DNA from: Paraescarpia echinospica
Taxonomy: Eukaryota; Annelida; Polychaeta; Sabellida; Siboglinidae
NCBI GenBank assembly: GCA_020002185.1
Contig: CM034534.1
Location: forward strand, 60,191,050-60,255,049
Length of the DNA: 64,000 nt
Reading direction: 5' to 3'
In this document: one piece after another, positions 23,697-35,080 of the stretch
How positions within the stretch are numbered: the stretch's first letter is position 1
How the letters are laid out: each line of letters begins with the position of its first letter
Position numbers and translations under genes: made by a program
Notes under the pieces: model-generated
The model's database searches: none
Told to the model about the DNA's origin: nothing
The model's input: the letters and a program-made list of their open reading frames with translations, nothing else

Positions 23697-24070
23697 TGAC
23701 AGTACCACTGTAGCATTTCTGCTATTTGTGGATGTTTAAATCTACTTTCCTTAGGTTTAATTTGGTAAATGAGAAAGGTCAAGCCAGTAGATAAGCAGAT
23801 TGTTGACCAATCGCCTTAGTTACGTAATTACAACAACTCGGTTGCAGATGCACTCAGTGGAGCGTGGTATTCTGTTGCTAGCGTTTCTAGGCAAGCAGGT
23901 GGTTTCACTGTATCTTACAGGGTGTTCCACAATGCCTAGCTTGAATTGTATATTATATTAGCCAATAGAAATGATGGAAATATTGTGGTAGTCACCAGAT
24001 GGTAGCACTGCTCATCGCCACCCACCCACTACCCCTTGCACACACCACTGCACACCAATACCCCTGCCCT

Positions 24071-24078
24071 GTATATAA
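24071..24078 (+). promoter_or_regulatory. LTR TATA box
   Basis: TATATAAA inside the 5' LTR, in a C-rich context. It is a plausible pol II core promoter for the gypsy transcript. Confidence 0.45.
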
Positions 24079-24445
24079 ACCCCAACCACACCCATACCAA
24101 GAGCGCCACACCGATCCACCCGAGCAAGACATCATACTTCCGATGTGCTGGCTCAGGATCAACGGCGACCACAGAACGCAACGCAGCAACCGAACATAAA
24201 GAGCGAGCCACGTAAGTTACCACTAATTACCCGTTCGCTCTTTACCACAATATGTCATATGATGTGTAAATAAGTCCGCTTATATAAACGTCAGTCGTAC
24301 GCATTTCGCCATCTGGGCGCTGGCGAAGGACTGGGACAGATCCAGGGTTGAACGAGACAGGTTGCTCTGCTACCAAGAGAATGGCAATTCAAGTCGTGAA
24401 GCGTGGTGGGAATCGTTAACGTGGGTTACGTTCCCAAGCGTGCGT

Positions 24446-24451
24446 GCGTGC

Positions 24452-24490
<39 letters not shown>
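24446..24490. repeat. GT microsatellite
   Basis: GTGCGTGC grading into a pure GT run, inside the 5' LTR. Confidence 0.85.
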
Positions 24491-24497
<7 letters not shown>

Positions 24498-25213
24498 GTG
24501 TAATTTTCAGCGTCCAGAGTGACAGTTCGACCTTCGAAGAAGCCATGCCGCCACGTCAGCGGTTTATTGAGACACCTTTCCGGTTGGCCCCAACGTATTT
24601 GCGTCAATGAGCGATAATCGCGACGCGCTCACCCAGCTCGGGCCATCCTCGAACCCAGTGTAAATGTCTATTTGTTGATTGAACGTATCTATTATTTGCT
24701 GTATTATGATTGGTAGTTATCTGTAGTTTTGAAGTGAGGTATTATTACCCTTGAAGTATTCATATGTATTTTTGTTGTAACAGATTACTCTAATGAGAGT
24801 CCGCGAGGACTAGCTATATACTGTGCATTTATATTATGGGAGTTATTCTTAGATAACACTTGGCGCCTAGTGTTTGGTCGTGTAGTGGTAGAATCCACCT
24901 TAGGAAATGGATTTTGATAATTGAAAGATTAATTGTATATTTATTTTCTTAGTTAGATATATTCAAAGATTCAGTGTTATTATTTATTATGTTCTATTAA
25001 GATTTGGTTACGGGATTTCTTTATTCTTTTTATGTTTGCTAATCGAGATATTTACTAAAAGGAAGATATATTGTAATACAGTTTATTAAATTTTCCTCGT
25101 TCTTTGTTGCTTGTTCACCGCGTTCTTTCTCATATGAATTGACCTTGATATATAAGAACCTTACTAGACTGAGCCATCTAGTGTAAGGAGACCTCGCTAA
25201 TACGTTACATAAT

Positions 25214-25233
25214 TGGGGGCTCGTACGCGGGAT
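25214..25233 (+). promoter_or_regulatory. Primer binding site (tRNA-Pro type)
   Basis: The sequence starts TGGGGGCTCGT and ends CGGGAT, matching the 3' end of tRNA-Pro used by murine retroviruses except for two extra bases. It begins four bases after the end of the LTR, the usual spacing. Confidence 0.65.
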
Positions 25234-25778
25234 TCCGGTGAGGGGGAAATTAAAATAACACCTTCGGTCAACGCTATGAATTGCGGTTAACACATGACGG
25301 CAACATAGAACATGCCTGAGAACTTAGCTGCACTCTGGTTCCGTGGAGTGTCAGCGTTGTTCCGTGGCTAGAGACGAAACCTACATCTATTCCAGTAGCT
25401 GTACTACAGTATGTCTTTCACGTTTTGAGGCATTAGACTTGTTTATTGCACCGGTAAAGGACCATGAATTAATCGTCGAATTAAGGGTAAGTAGGAGCTT
25501 TGTTATTTTTCAGCTGTACGAAGAAGTTGAATTAGTTGTTGCATTTGCCGAGTTGGCATTGGGCAGATTAAAGTCCCCCAGAATTTCAGTGTGTAGATAG
25601 TTGACACGGCGTGGTTGAAATCGTATAGTGATTTCATTATTCCAGTCTTATGAGAAGATTGTGTGGAGTGTTGTAGCGTAGCTAGCACTTTTGTTGTTTA
25701 TAGGTGATTTACCTTTTGCATTACTTAAGCGTGATATCCGTTTAGTGATTGTTTCGTGTGTTGCACTAGTTTGCAAAC

Positions 25779-26965
25779 ATGGATCTTGCTCAATGAATTG
25801 AGTTTGGCGAGAAGTTAGGGTTAACAGGTCCCGAACTTCAGGCATTTGTTCGCGATGAACAAGGAACCGCCCGGACTGAGCGACAAGCTGCTCGCGATGC
25901 GGAGAAAGAGAAACTCCAGGCCGATATGGAGAAAGAGATAAGGAGAGGCTCCAGGCCGAGATCCGAGAAAATGAGGCGGCGAGGCAGGCCGAGCTACGCG
26001 CGCGATAAATGGAGCATGAAGAAAAGATGGCCAGGCTCCACAAAGAGGCTACCACCTTAGAGAACCGAAATTCGTTGAGTAATGCTTCAACCATTAATAA
26101 GGGAGTCCGTAGTCCTCCGTTGACCTGTTTTAACGAAGACAGGGATTCGATTGATGCCTATCTCCAGCGCTTTGAAAGATATGCGGAGCGCGAGAATTAC
26201 GCAATTTTTCTGAGTGCATTGTTAACCGGTCATGCGCTGGAAGTTTATTCCCGCTCCCCGGTTTCCCTGGCCAACGATTATGACCAGTTAAAGCAAGCGT
26301 TGCTAGGATGGTACCGACTGACTGTAGGCGATTTTCGTAAGACGTTTTACACATGTTCTCTAAATTCGACTGAAACAGTGTCGCAATATTTTGCTCGTAT
26401 GGAGCACTATTTGGCTCAGTGGATTTCTTTGTTAAACATTAATGAGTCTTTCGAGGATCTTAAGGAACTCATTCTGAGCGGGGAAAGAGAATGTGTTAGA
26501 GTTGGTGAGAACATTTTTACAGATGCCCATTCCTCATATGGTAAGAGGGAAAATCGTAGAGACCGAGTCCGACCAACTCCCGTCCCTTCACCCGTCCCGA
26601 AAAGTAGACCAGGGGGTGGGAGGTACCCTATTTCTAGCCCTACCCCACGACCCGTTCCTCCACCGCGTTCATGTTTCCTTTGTAATCGGCCAGGTCACAT
26701 CGCAAGACAGTGTACAGTGGGAGTACAGAATAGGAATCCTCCACCGCAAAGGATGACACCAGTGGTTGGGAATTGTGCAATTGTGCTAAACCAGAATTCC
26801 CCTGGTCACCAATGTCATGTGGGTGGGACTGATGTCACGTTGCAATGTGGATGTAAGATCCCCGTAATTGTTAGTGCTTGTGTTCAACATAAAAACAGTT
26901 GTAACTTATCGGTTGAAGAGGGGTATGTGGGGGAATCCCCAGTGAAAGTACGACGCGACAGCTAG
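25779..26965 (+). pseudogene. gag: capsid and zinc knuckle, broken
   Basis: An ATG at 25,779 is followed after five codons by an in-frame TGA (25,794). The open part resumes with a Glu/Arg-rich coiled-coil segment (25,800-26,010) that changes frame, then a 318-codon frame. That frame contains a retrotransposon Gag capsid region (FERYAERENY, then DFRKTFY) and a CCHC zinc knuckle CFLCNRPGHIARQC near residues 223-236. Gag packages element RNA. The aspartic protease region that follows starts in the same frame and is cut by TAG at 26,964. Confidence 0.8.
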
Positions 26966-27115
26966 TGTAACGGAGTCGTTGTACGAAGTAGCCTAGTTCC
27001 GGAAGATCAGTTAACTGGGAAAACCAGAGTCCTTATGCTGATAGACCGATCCGTCATTGAAGTCCCGACTGCCCGGTGCCATGTGAAAACTCCCTTTTTC
27101 ACAGGAGAAATTGAA
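26890..27115 (+). pseudogene. Aspartic protease remnant
   Basis: Downstream of the zinc knuckle the frame reaches a D-S dipeptide directly followed by TAG at 26,964-26,966, where a D-[ST]-G active site would be expected. After the stop, LVPEDQLTGK and later residues follow the pattern of gypsy proteases. The active-site glycine has therefore been lost to a stop codon. The assignment rests on position and pattern. Confidence 0.5.
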
Positions 27116-27722
27116 GCCCTATGTCGATAACAGTGAAGGTTCTCCTTTTCGAGGAACCAAGTCAGATGGTGTCCCCGTTACTGTTGAGACCCCTTTGAAT
27201 GACAATCCAGTCGCCGGGTGTGCTGTAGAAACCAGTGCTCAACGGGAGCGCCTTTCCAAGCCCACAAAACCTTTGATAGTGCCTCAAGTTGATAGTGCGA
27301 GTGTATCCGCCGATGATTTCTTGAGAGAGCAAAAGGGGGATGAGACCTTAAATAAATGCTTTGATTCGGCTGAAGTGACTAAAGGGAAACCTAAGGGAGA
27401 ACAAACAAGTCAATTCGTGATCGAAAGGGGGCTCCTTCATCGTCTGTATCAGAAAGAGAAACAGGGTGAGACTGTGCAACAACTAGTAGTCCCCAGAATT
27501 TTGCGCAATCGAGTCATGACGTTAGGACATGAAACCATCATATCTGGACATCAGGGAATTAGGAAGTCGCTATACAGAATCCCCCTTAACTTCTACTGGC
27601 CAGGGATAGTAGGTGATGTCCGTAGATTCTGCCAATCATGTGACATCTGTCAGAGGACCGTTAGTCGAGGCAATGTCCCTAAGGCTCCTGTACAAATGAT
27701 CCCCATTATAACGACGAGCTAG
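27111..27722 (+). pseudogene. Integrase zinc-binding (H2C2) domain
   Basis: The 203-codon frame ends with a classic H2C2 domain: GHETIISGHQGIRKSL, NFYWPGI and CQSCDICQR. It binds zinc and lies at the N-terminus of retroviral and gypsy integrases. The stop at 27,720 coincides with the loss of the catalytic DDE core: the next coding-like DNA already corresponds to the integrase C-terminus. About 200 residues are therefore deleted. Confidence 0.8.
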
Positions 27723-28000
27723 TAGAAACGTACCAGTACGTAGTGGATCTCCGTAATCGGATAGAATCAACTTGCGAACTAGCTAGAGAGAATCTTAAGA
27801 ATTCTCAAGACCGGTATAAGGAACACTTTGATCGAAGGGTCCATATGAGGTGATAGCGAGAGTGGGGATAAACGATTACCGGGTAAAGATCGGAGATAAT
27901 CGTAAACTCTTCCACGTCAACATGATGAAGAAATACTATGAGAGATGTAATGTGGAGATGCTAGGTTTAGCTGCTGTTGTCGAAGAACAAAAACTGTGAG
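27718..28000 (+). pseudogene. Integrase C-terminal region remnant
   Basis: Translation shows LVETYQYVVDLRNRIEST and, in another frame, INDYRVKIGDNRKLFHVNMM. These resemble the linker and chromatin-proximal C-terminal part of gypsy integrases. It sits between the H2C2 domain and the start of the reverse transcriptase, so integrase precedes RT. Confidence 0.65.
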
Positions 28001-29045
28001 ACTGATGAGGATTTCCCCATTCCTGAGATAGAGGAAAACATTGGGGACGTCCATGTGAGTGATAGTTTATCACCTGATCAGACACGAGACTTGAAACAGC
28101 TAATGGAAGAATTTCCTTCCATATTTTCGAGCAATCCGGGGCAAACTAGTTTCTTGTCACATGCCATTGGGGTAACCTCCTCTAGTCCCGTGAGATGCAA
28201 ACCGTACCCTATTCCATTAGCCAAGTTGGGAGTGGTAAAACAGGAGGTTGAGAAGATGCGAGAAATGGGCGTGGCGAGAAATGGGCGTGATTGAGCCATC
28301 TCATTCACCGTACTCATCGCCTTTGTTGCTAGTTCGTAAATCTGACTCCACATACAGACCGGTAGTAGATTTTTGCCAGTTAAACAAGGTTACTAAATTC
28401 GTTGCAGAACCTATGCCCAATCCCGATATCATCTTGGCTGAGGTGGGGCAGGATAGGTACTTGTCCAAACTAGATTTCTGCAAAGGCTACTGGCAAATAA
28501 GGATGAAACCGGAAGATAAGGAAAAAACCGCATTTTGTACTCCCTAAGGACTGTTCCAATTCCGCGTCATGCCTTTCGGCCTAGTCAACGCCGGCGCATC
28601 GTACAGTCGCATGATGCGCATACTCTTAGATGGCCTCGATGGTGTTACCAATTATGTTGACGATGTATTGATTCACACCTCAACATGGGAAGATCACTCA
28701 TCAACACTACGGACAGTGTTCGTCCGAGTGAGACAAGCGGGTCGCACAATAAAACCGTCGAAGTGTTATCTTTGGTTTGAATCCGTCGATTTCCTGGGGC
28801 ACCAAGTAGGTCAAGGAGAAGTGAAGACCCAGGAAGACAAGATAAACAAGATTAGGAATGCGCCCATTCCTACCACGAAGAAACAAGTGAGGTCTTCTTT
28901 TCTAGGTTTGGCAGTATATTACCGGAAGTTTGTTAATGGGTATTCCAGAATCGCTGCTCCATTGACTGATCTCACAAAGGCAAAACAGCCTAACAAGGTA
29001 AGTTGGAATGATGAGGCGGATAAGGCCTTCAATCAACTGAAGTAG
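27977..29045 (+). pseudogene. Reverse transcriptase, broken
   Basis: Segments run from the RT N-terminus (LKQLMEEFPSIFSS) through SPYSSPLLLVRK, DFCQLNKVT and FCKGYWQI to MPFGLVNAGASYSRMM and the catalytic NYVDDVLIHT, then FLGHQVGQG. A 16-bp tandem duplication (28,258-28,273 and 28,274-28,289) shifts the frame. An in-frame TAA interrupts at 28,545 and TAG at 29,043. The catalytic Asp pair is present. Confidence 0.85.
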
Positions 29046-29450
29046 GCCCTGTGTAAGGCGCCTATCCTCAAATTGCCTGACGTCAACAGACTCTTCGTCT
29101 TGGTACAGATGCGTCCGATACCGAACTCGGAGCATGTTACCCCAAGAGAATAACGGAGTCTTATTCCCAGTCGCGTTTGCGAGCAAGAAGCTCAATCCCA
29201 CGTAAAGGCGATATTCCGTAGTAGAAAGGGAATGTCTGGCAATTGTTTTGGGACTCGAGAAATTTCACTTATACCTATATGGGCGAAGTTTCATTGTGCA
29301 GTGTGATCCCTGAAATTCCTAAACACTGCGAAGTTGACAAACAATCGTGTTATGCGATGGGCTCTTAAAGTCCAACCCTATCGTTTCCGCGTAGAGTCAA
29401 TCCCTGGAACAGATAACATAGGTGAAGACTACCTAAGCCGAATGGAATAG
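29046..29450 (+). pseudogene. RNase H region, degenerate
   Basis: After the TAG the same direction continues with ILKLPDVNRLFVL and DASDTELGA, the first catalytic Asp block of gypsy RNase H. Near 29,225 comes [13 protein letters not shown], the Glu block. Multiple stops and frame changes. Nothing codes between here and the LTR at 29,636. Confidence 0.75.
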
Positions 29451-29635
29451 ATGTCCGTTCCGTCAAATTAGTTGAGACACTGAAGTGTCATGTATTTTGT
29501 GTGCAACTAGATAGTTACTAGTTCGGCGAGTGATCGCCAGAATAGTTATTGTATTAAATGTAATGCATTAAATTAGTGTATTAAATTTATTCCTTAATAA
29601 TTTTGTTCAGGAAGTAGATTCTTAGCGGGGGGTAA

Positions 29636-29670
29636 TGTAGCATTTCTGCTATTTGTGGATGTTTAAATCT
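29636..29670 (+). repeat. Truncated 3' LTR
   Basis: Thirty-five bases identical to the start of the 5' LTR, preceded by a GGGGGG polypurine-like tract at 29,626-29,632. The remainder of the LTR has been lost and unrelated DNA follows. Confidence 0.75.
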
Positions 29671-29871
29671 ATACGCGGACCTATCTACTTGAAATGTAAG
29701 ATGATCGTCGTAACTGTATGCAAGGTAATTTTTAAAATGTCAGACACGATGTTCACAAATACATGGGTCTAGCCACAAATATCAATATTCTTCAGGACAT
29801 AGTCCAGCACATCATGATTATGACAGACATTATACAATTCAAAATTGCACACAACGGGATAAAAAGCCACA

Positions 29872-30074
29872 GGTAGAAAACGCGGCAACCTTTTTATAGT
29901 ATGGACCACTATGTAGGTTTTTTGTTAGCAATTTTTTATTATACTAGATAAAAAGTATTATATATATATACATATAATATATATATAATACTTTTTATTT
30001 AGTATAGTAAAAATAATTCTAACAAAAAACCTACATAGTGGTTCATACTATAAAAAGGTTGCCGCGTTTTCTAC
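29872..30074. mobile_element. Palindromic MITE with TA duplication
   Basis: Arms of about 95 bp are near-perfect inverted repeats: GAAAACGCGGCAACC at the left and GGTTGCCGCGTTTTC at the right. They are separated by a TATATA core. TA flanks both sides, consistent with Tc1/mariner mobilisation. The 199-bp unit could fold into one long hairpin. It lies between the gypsy remnant and the 30-kb exon copy. Confidence 0.75.
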
Positions 30075-30084
30075 GTTGTCACAT

Positions 30085-30485
30085 AGCGCATCTTTTAAAG
30101 TATATCTTTATTGCAGTGCTGTATGCAAACAATAGGAATACAGTCAAAAGCTGTTTTAAGAACAATGAGGTATTTTCATTGTATCCAATCTACATAGAGT
30201 CATCGGTGAAAGACAGTCTAAAACCACGTAACTCATGTCGTCGGGTATTCAATGAGATATACACATTATATTGTTATCAGTGAAGTTATCGCACACCTCC
30301 TCTGCCGAAATCGCACAAAGGTTGATATCGCCAAGGCACGTGAATAGTAACAATATGCTGTTTTACAAATGAATCTTCTGTTGAATGTGTACGTACGTTC
30401 CCATAGGCACCCTTAATGTAGTCAAGTATACGTGTAATTCTCACTTTGACGTAAGCACAACGCCGCACGTCATGGGAAAAACATC
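30085..30485 (-). pseudogene. PLAT-like exon unit, third copy
   Basis: The plus-strand sequence parallels 30,935-31,420 step by step, for example TTGATATCGCCAAGGCACGT versus TTGATATTGCCAAGGCACAT. It includes the C-terminal PLAT-like exon read on the minus strand. Its exon part is interrupted by the minisatellite at 30,487 and contains stops, so it is a pseudo-exon. Confidence 0.45.
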
Positions 30486-30486
30486 T

Positions 30487-30770
30487 ACCCCCGCACACGC
30501 ACGCACGCACACACAGAGAGAGACACACACACACAGAGACACACACAGAGAGACGCACGCAAATACGCACGCACATGCACACATACGCACAGACGCACAT
30601 GCACATGCACACAGACGTACACGCACACAAACGCACATGCGCACGCACACGCACACAGACGCACATGCACACGCACACAGACGCACATGCACACGCACAC
30701 AGACGCACATGCACACGCACATAGACGCACATGCACACGCACACAGACGCACACACAAACATACACACAC
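30487..30770. repeat. CA-rich minisatellite, 22-bp unit
   Basis: Begins as ACGCACGC and ACACAG words, then about five copies of a 22-bp unit containing GACGCACATGCACACGCACA (30,657-30,750). Long frames on both strands are repeat artefacts. Confidence 0.9.
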
Positions 30771-30934
30771 GGATAGTTACTTTCACGACTCATTTATTTT
30801 TCCACGAACACATTTCTTTCGAATGACAATTTAATAGATCCCTCGACTTACACATGTTGCTGATGTCCAGCTTGACAGTGATGTAACATTTAATCCATCC
30901 GAAACAAAAACTGTTGCCGTAATTTCTACGAAGT

Positions 30935-31516
30935 GAGATGAGCGCATATACCTTTATTGAGTTGCAGTACGCAATAGGCCTACAATGACAACGATTTAAA
31001 AACAACATAGTTTTTGCTGGGCACAATCTATTTACTATATTTTACTATTTACCGAGTCCTTGTTGAAAGTCACACGGAAAACACGTAACTATTATCGTCT
31101 TGTATTGACTGACGCATACTAACCATATTGTCGTTAACGAAGATGTCGCACTCCACTGCTGAGTTCGCACCACGGTTGATATTGCCAAGGCACATGAATA
31201 ATAACAATGATAACAACAACATGAAAACAGCAACGAAGAAACTGAACATGCGAGTCCAATCGTGTGCACGGATTATTGTCTTGTTCACGGGCATACTCTT
31301 TGCTTATCGCAACTGAATATTCTTTTGAATATGTACTTATGTTTCCAGAGTTTCCCCTTATTAAAAATAGTATCTGTATTTTTCAATTCGATATACTCGC
31401 AATTCCATTCGTCATGCGAATTACAACCAAACAAATAGTTAGAGCCCTCGCTTTTCAATTCGACGCACGGTGGTTCTTTGAAGTACGTCTCTCTAGATAG
31501 CTGATAAGTGTCGATC
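30935..31516 (-). CDS. PLAT-like C-terminal exon and following region, fourth copy
   Basis: On the minus strand a TTTCGTAG acceptor at 31,517 opens an exon whose residues include YFKEPPCVELKSEG, WNCEYIELK and FKRIFSCDK, parallel to the 7.6-kb copy. A GTATGC donor lies near 31,293. Below it, a frame to 31,070 has a strong hydrophobic helix (FFVAVFMLLLSLLLFMCL) resembling a membrane anchor; the equivalent helix is at about 13,790 in copy 2. The unit may be part of a membrane protein with PLAT domains, but no complete model is possible. Confidence 0.45.
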
Positions 31517-31539
31517 CTACGAAAGAAAAGCAATTGTCA

Positions 31540-33329
31540 TTATTTGTATTTTAGCAAATAACTACAACAGAAATGTGATAACAACGTATATTTAGTATAT
31601 AAAAAGCAACTAAAAGGTATGTGACATTCTTTTGGCAAATATACTAATATATTGAAGATCGGTCGGCTGCGAAACCTAGTAATGCCAGATTTGTACGAAA
31701 ATATACAATACAATCAACAATATTGTATCATAGCATATGCAGTCAAAATAGTGATTAATATGCTTAAACATTGTTGACACTGCTGAATAATACATTGTTC
31801 TGTAATTCCAAAGTTGCTTGATATTATCTCTCAAGAAACTTTAATTTTGAAACAGTACGCTGTGTTTCCTAGTCGTCATTAGCGGAATGGCTTCACCGCG
31901 GGGGCGTGTGTCACACTGCCGAAGGACCGATGAGAGCTGATGTCCGACGTTTCGGCTCAGGGCTAGTTTCGATTGGTGGATGTTGACTGCTTCTTAGTTT
32001 TTTTCTCCTGTGCCAGTCATCTTCATGGTCCAGTGGTCCATGGTCTCTGATGGCTACATTTAGTCATTCGCTTTATTTATAATCCACCTTCCTGTGATAT
32101 GGCATTGTTCTTTTATCCTGTCCTCATCTCGTTCTTAATAATCAACCTTCAAAGGCAACGATAGTCGGCCGCTGTCTACCAGCTGTTTGCATCAATGGCC
32201 GCCGTGTTCAGGTCACATTTTCGCGTGTCTCTGTATCAGAAATATTGACGGCCAATCAAAATACCCATTTAGTCATATAAGACATCTTTCTGTATACGAC
32301 CACCAACCACAACGGAGCCATCGCTTAAAAGCGCATATATGCTGAAGCAGGAAACACACTCCAGCACCTGTTTTGTGTTCATCTCGTCCTACCAAAGGAT
32401 GCGACTGAGCCAGCAAAGGTGGAATCTGTACAGTATCTTGTGTTTTGTCTTGTCTATGTTGTCCAGGCCTAAGAGGTGTAGAGGCACAAATGCCTAATAT
32501 AGGAGTTTGTTATTTCCCGTAAAATTACTATTTTCTAAATTCTCTTGTTTAGTTTGGTCATGAGGGCTGCAGTTTTGCTATACATGTGTTAATTTAATTA
32601 TCTAGTAACAAGTTACTCGTGGTTGCGGAATTTAGGACCGTGAACGTTTCGACGACGTATTGTTGTCAATGTTGATTAATGGTGAAACAACAATATTCTG
32701 CCACATGACATCCATCTTTTTAATGCTGGTAGTCAATCCATTTCTTGGCACGCGAAGTCTGTCCTTTAGTTTCTTAATGTCTTTCTCGGTATGAATTGCC
32801 AACGTGACATCATCAACGACAAATATTTCTCGGATGATGGCTCGCTTTTGTCTCAGTTCTCAACCGGGCGACAACAAACTAGTCTTGGACCTGATTCCAA
32901 AAACCGCCTTAACCAACAGATGGTTGAAATCCCCTGCCAACATAGGTTTATTTGTATTTTATTTTTAAATGAACTAAAACTATTAACAATAGCAAAACGT
33001 TTTTGATGTCCGTTCTATAATAAATAAAACGAGTACTTTTGTATAATTATTAAACGGATAATAGTGTCTGCTTTCTAGTTTGGATGTATTTTTATGTTAT
33101 GATGCAACTTTGATGTGTCTGTGTTATCAAATTAGTTAACATCAGTTTATTTATTAGTCACACGTGTGCATGTATTTTAGTTTTGTTGCGTTATGATTGT
33201 AATGCACTATTAAATAACTAGTTCGTATATCATGATGATATCTTTTCTTTTGCACGCATTGTGATTTACATATAATTACGCATATATATAAGAAATATTT
33301 AGTAATTCATTTTGTTATTTATTTTAGAT
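31540..33329. other. Unassigned region
   Basis: AT-rich, with some GC-richer patches near 31,880-32,230. No frame longer than 71 codons and no recognised transposon or RNA signal. Confidence 0.35.
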
Positions 33330-33836
<507 letters not shown>

Positions 33837-33839
33837 ACA

Positions 33840-35046
33840 TATATAAATAGCGAAACAAATGGTTAAATATGCCTTATACACGTATGTGTTATACACTAGA
33901 GCCTGAATGTGATGATCATCTTGCTGAAGTGATGGACACTGAACAACAATTGAATATAACCATTTATGTTTGGTTGTAAAAGATTCAAGGTTATACATAT
34001 CCCAAGCTTTGTTATAAATGGTGAAAATATATTGGACCTAATACTAGCATTGAAGATCACAGTGACAATGATGATACGGTTAGGCAACACAGATAATTTA
34101 TGCACATGGGAATGCCTGGATTATGAAGTTTCGTTTGTATACAGAATCTATAAAATATACTCTGTTCAAATCATATTTTACTTCATTAAAATGCATGTCA
34201 GTTATGGTGGAATAATAGATGAATAAGAAAACTGTAGCATACAATGATGTCTTTAGGATGCTGTGCAATAAACTTAGAAGGTGTAGTGTTTAGTCATGTT
34301 TGTGTCTTGAGGAGTACCCACCTGCAAAATATTTATCAGGTAAAACGTGTACAGTTTTATGACATATGGCTAGGCACCACCATGTAATTTATGCCATCAT
34401 TTGAAAGTTATATAGGTGTACCGAAGCTCTAAAGTGTAGTTTATTCTAATTATATTGTGAATATTGTGAATTACTGTGTGCAAGTTCCTACAAAAGGTTG
34501 ATCAGGTGAACTATGTATAGTTTTATGATGTGTGTAGCTAAATCGTGCAATGCAACATTACACAATATTATAAATAGTGATATATTACACACATAACCTC
34601 TGAGTCATCAATGGCAAACTGTATATACCCGGTATTAGTTTGTAGTCACAGTCTAGTCTATATTTTATATGCGGTGTAAATCTTCGAAGTTTCAAAGACT
34701 ACACGGTGGATGAATTCTTCAGAATGTTATTTTAGTATGTCGTGCTGCGATCACTTTGGACGGTAACTGATAATTAATCCAACCCAGAATGAAAGAATGT
34801 TTAATGAAACATCTGTCAATAATCAATTGTATACTCGGACTGCTAACCCTAGGCCAATGTAAGCGCCTAGTCCTAGGCTAGGGTAGGCAGTATGTCAATA
34901 ATAGTTAGCCATATTTGTTCCTGCTAATAATTAATAAAACCTGTGATCACGTTTAAACTTCTGTTCATGTAAAGTGTATTTTGACATACTAGTGGTTATA
35001 TATACAGGTAGTTTAATACACGTAATACCTAGTGTAGAACAGTGTG

Positions 35047-35080
<34 letters not shown>

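Larger units (their letters stand above)
19420..23708 (-). mobile_element. Near-complete minus-strand LINE (CR1/L2-like), split by a transposon
   Basis: The single ORF2-like protein runs from 23,696 down to about 19,440: a cysteine-rich PHD-like start, an AP-type endonuclease, a reverse transcriptase and a C-terminal block. A 1,065-bp Kolobok-like element at 21,278-22,342 splits it. Apart from that insertion I see only one in-frame TAA (21,098), a frameshift near 19,945 and a stop near 19,764. Its 5' end abuts the gypsy LTR at 23,711. Confidence 0.85.
23711..25209 (+). repeat. 5' LTR of the gypsy element
   Basis: Starts TGTAGCATTTCTGC and ends GTTACA, so its ends are TGTA...TACA. The same first 35 bp recur at 29,636-29,670. 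A TATATAAA promoter word lies at 24,071-24,078. A GT microsatellite occupies about 24,446-24,490. The LTR is unusually long at about 1.5 kb. It joins directly to the 5' end of the minus-strand LINE. Confidence 0.75.
23711..29670 (+). mobile_element. Ty3/gypsy LTR retrotransposon with Gmr1-like domain order, broken
   Basis: The element has a long 5' LTR, a tRNA-Pro-like primer binding site, gag with a zinc knuckle, then protease, integrase (H2C2 zinc and C-terminal parts), reverse transcriptase with YVDD, RNase H, and only the first 35 bp of a 3' LTR. Integrase before reverse transcriptase, with nothing between RNase H and the LTR, is the arrangement of Gmr1-type elements. At least six stops or frameshifts, the loss of the integrase core and the cut 3' LTR show that it is dead. 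Confidence 0.85.

Noticed and set aside
30286..30834. Long open frames on both strands, rich in Cys-Val or Thr-His
   Set aside because: They are translations of the CA/GCAC minisatellite and carry no domain.
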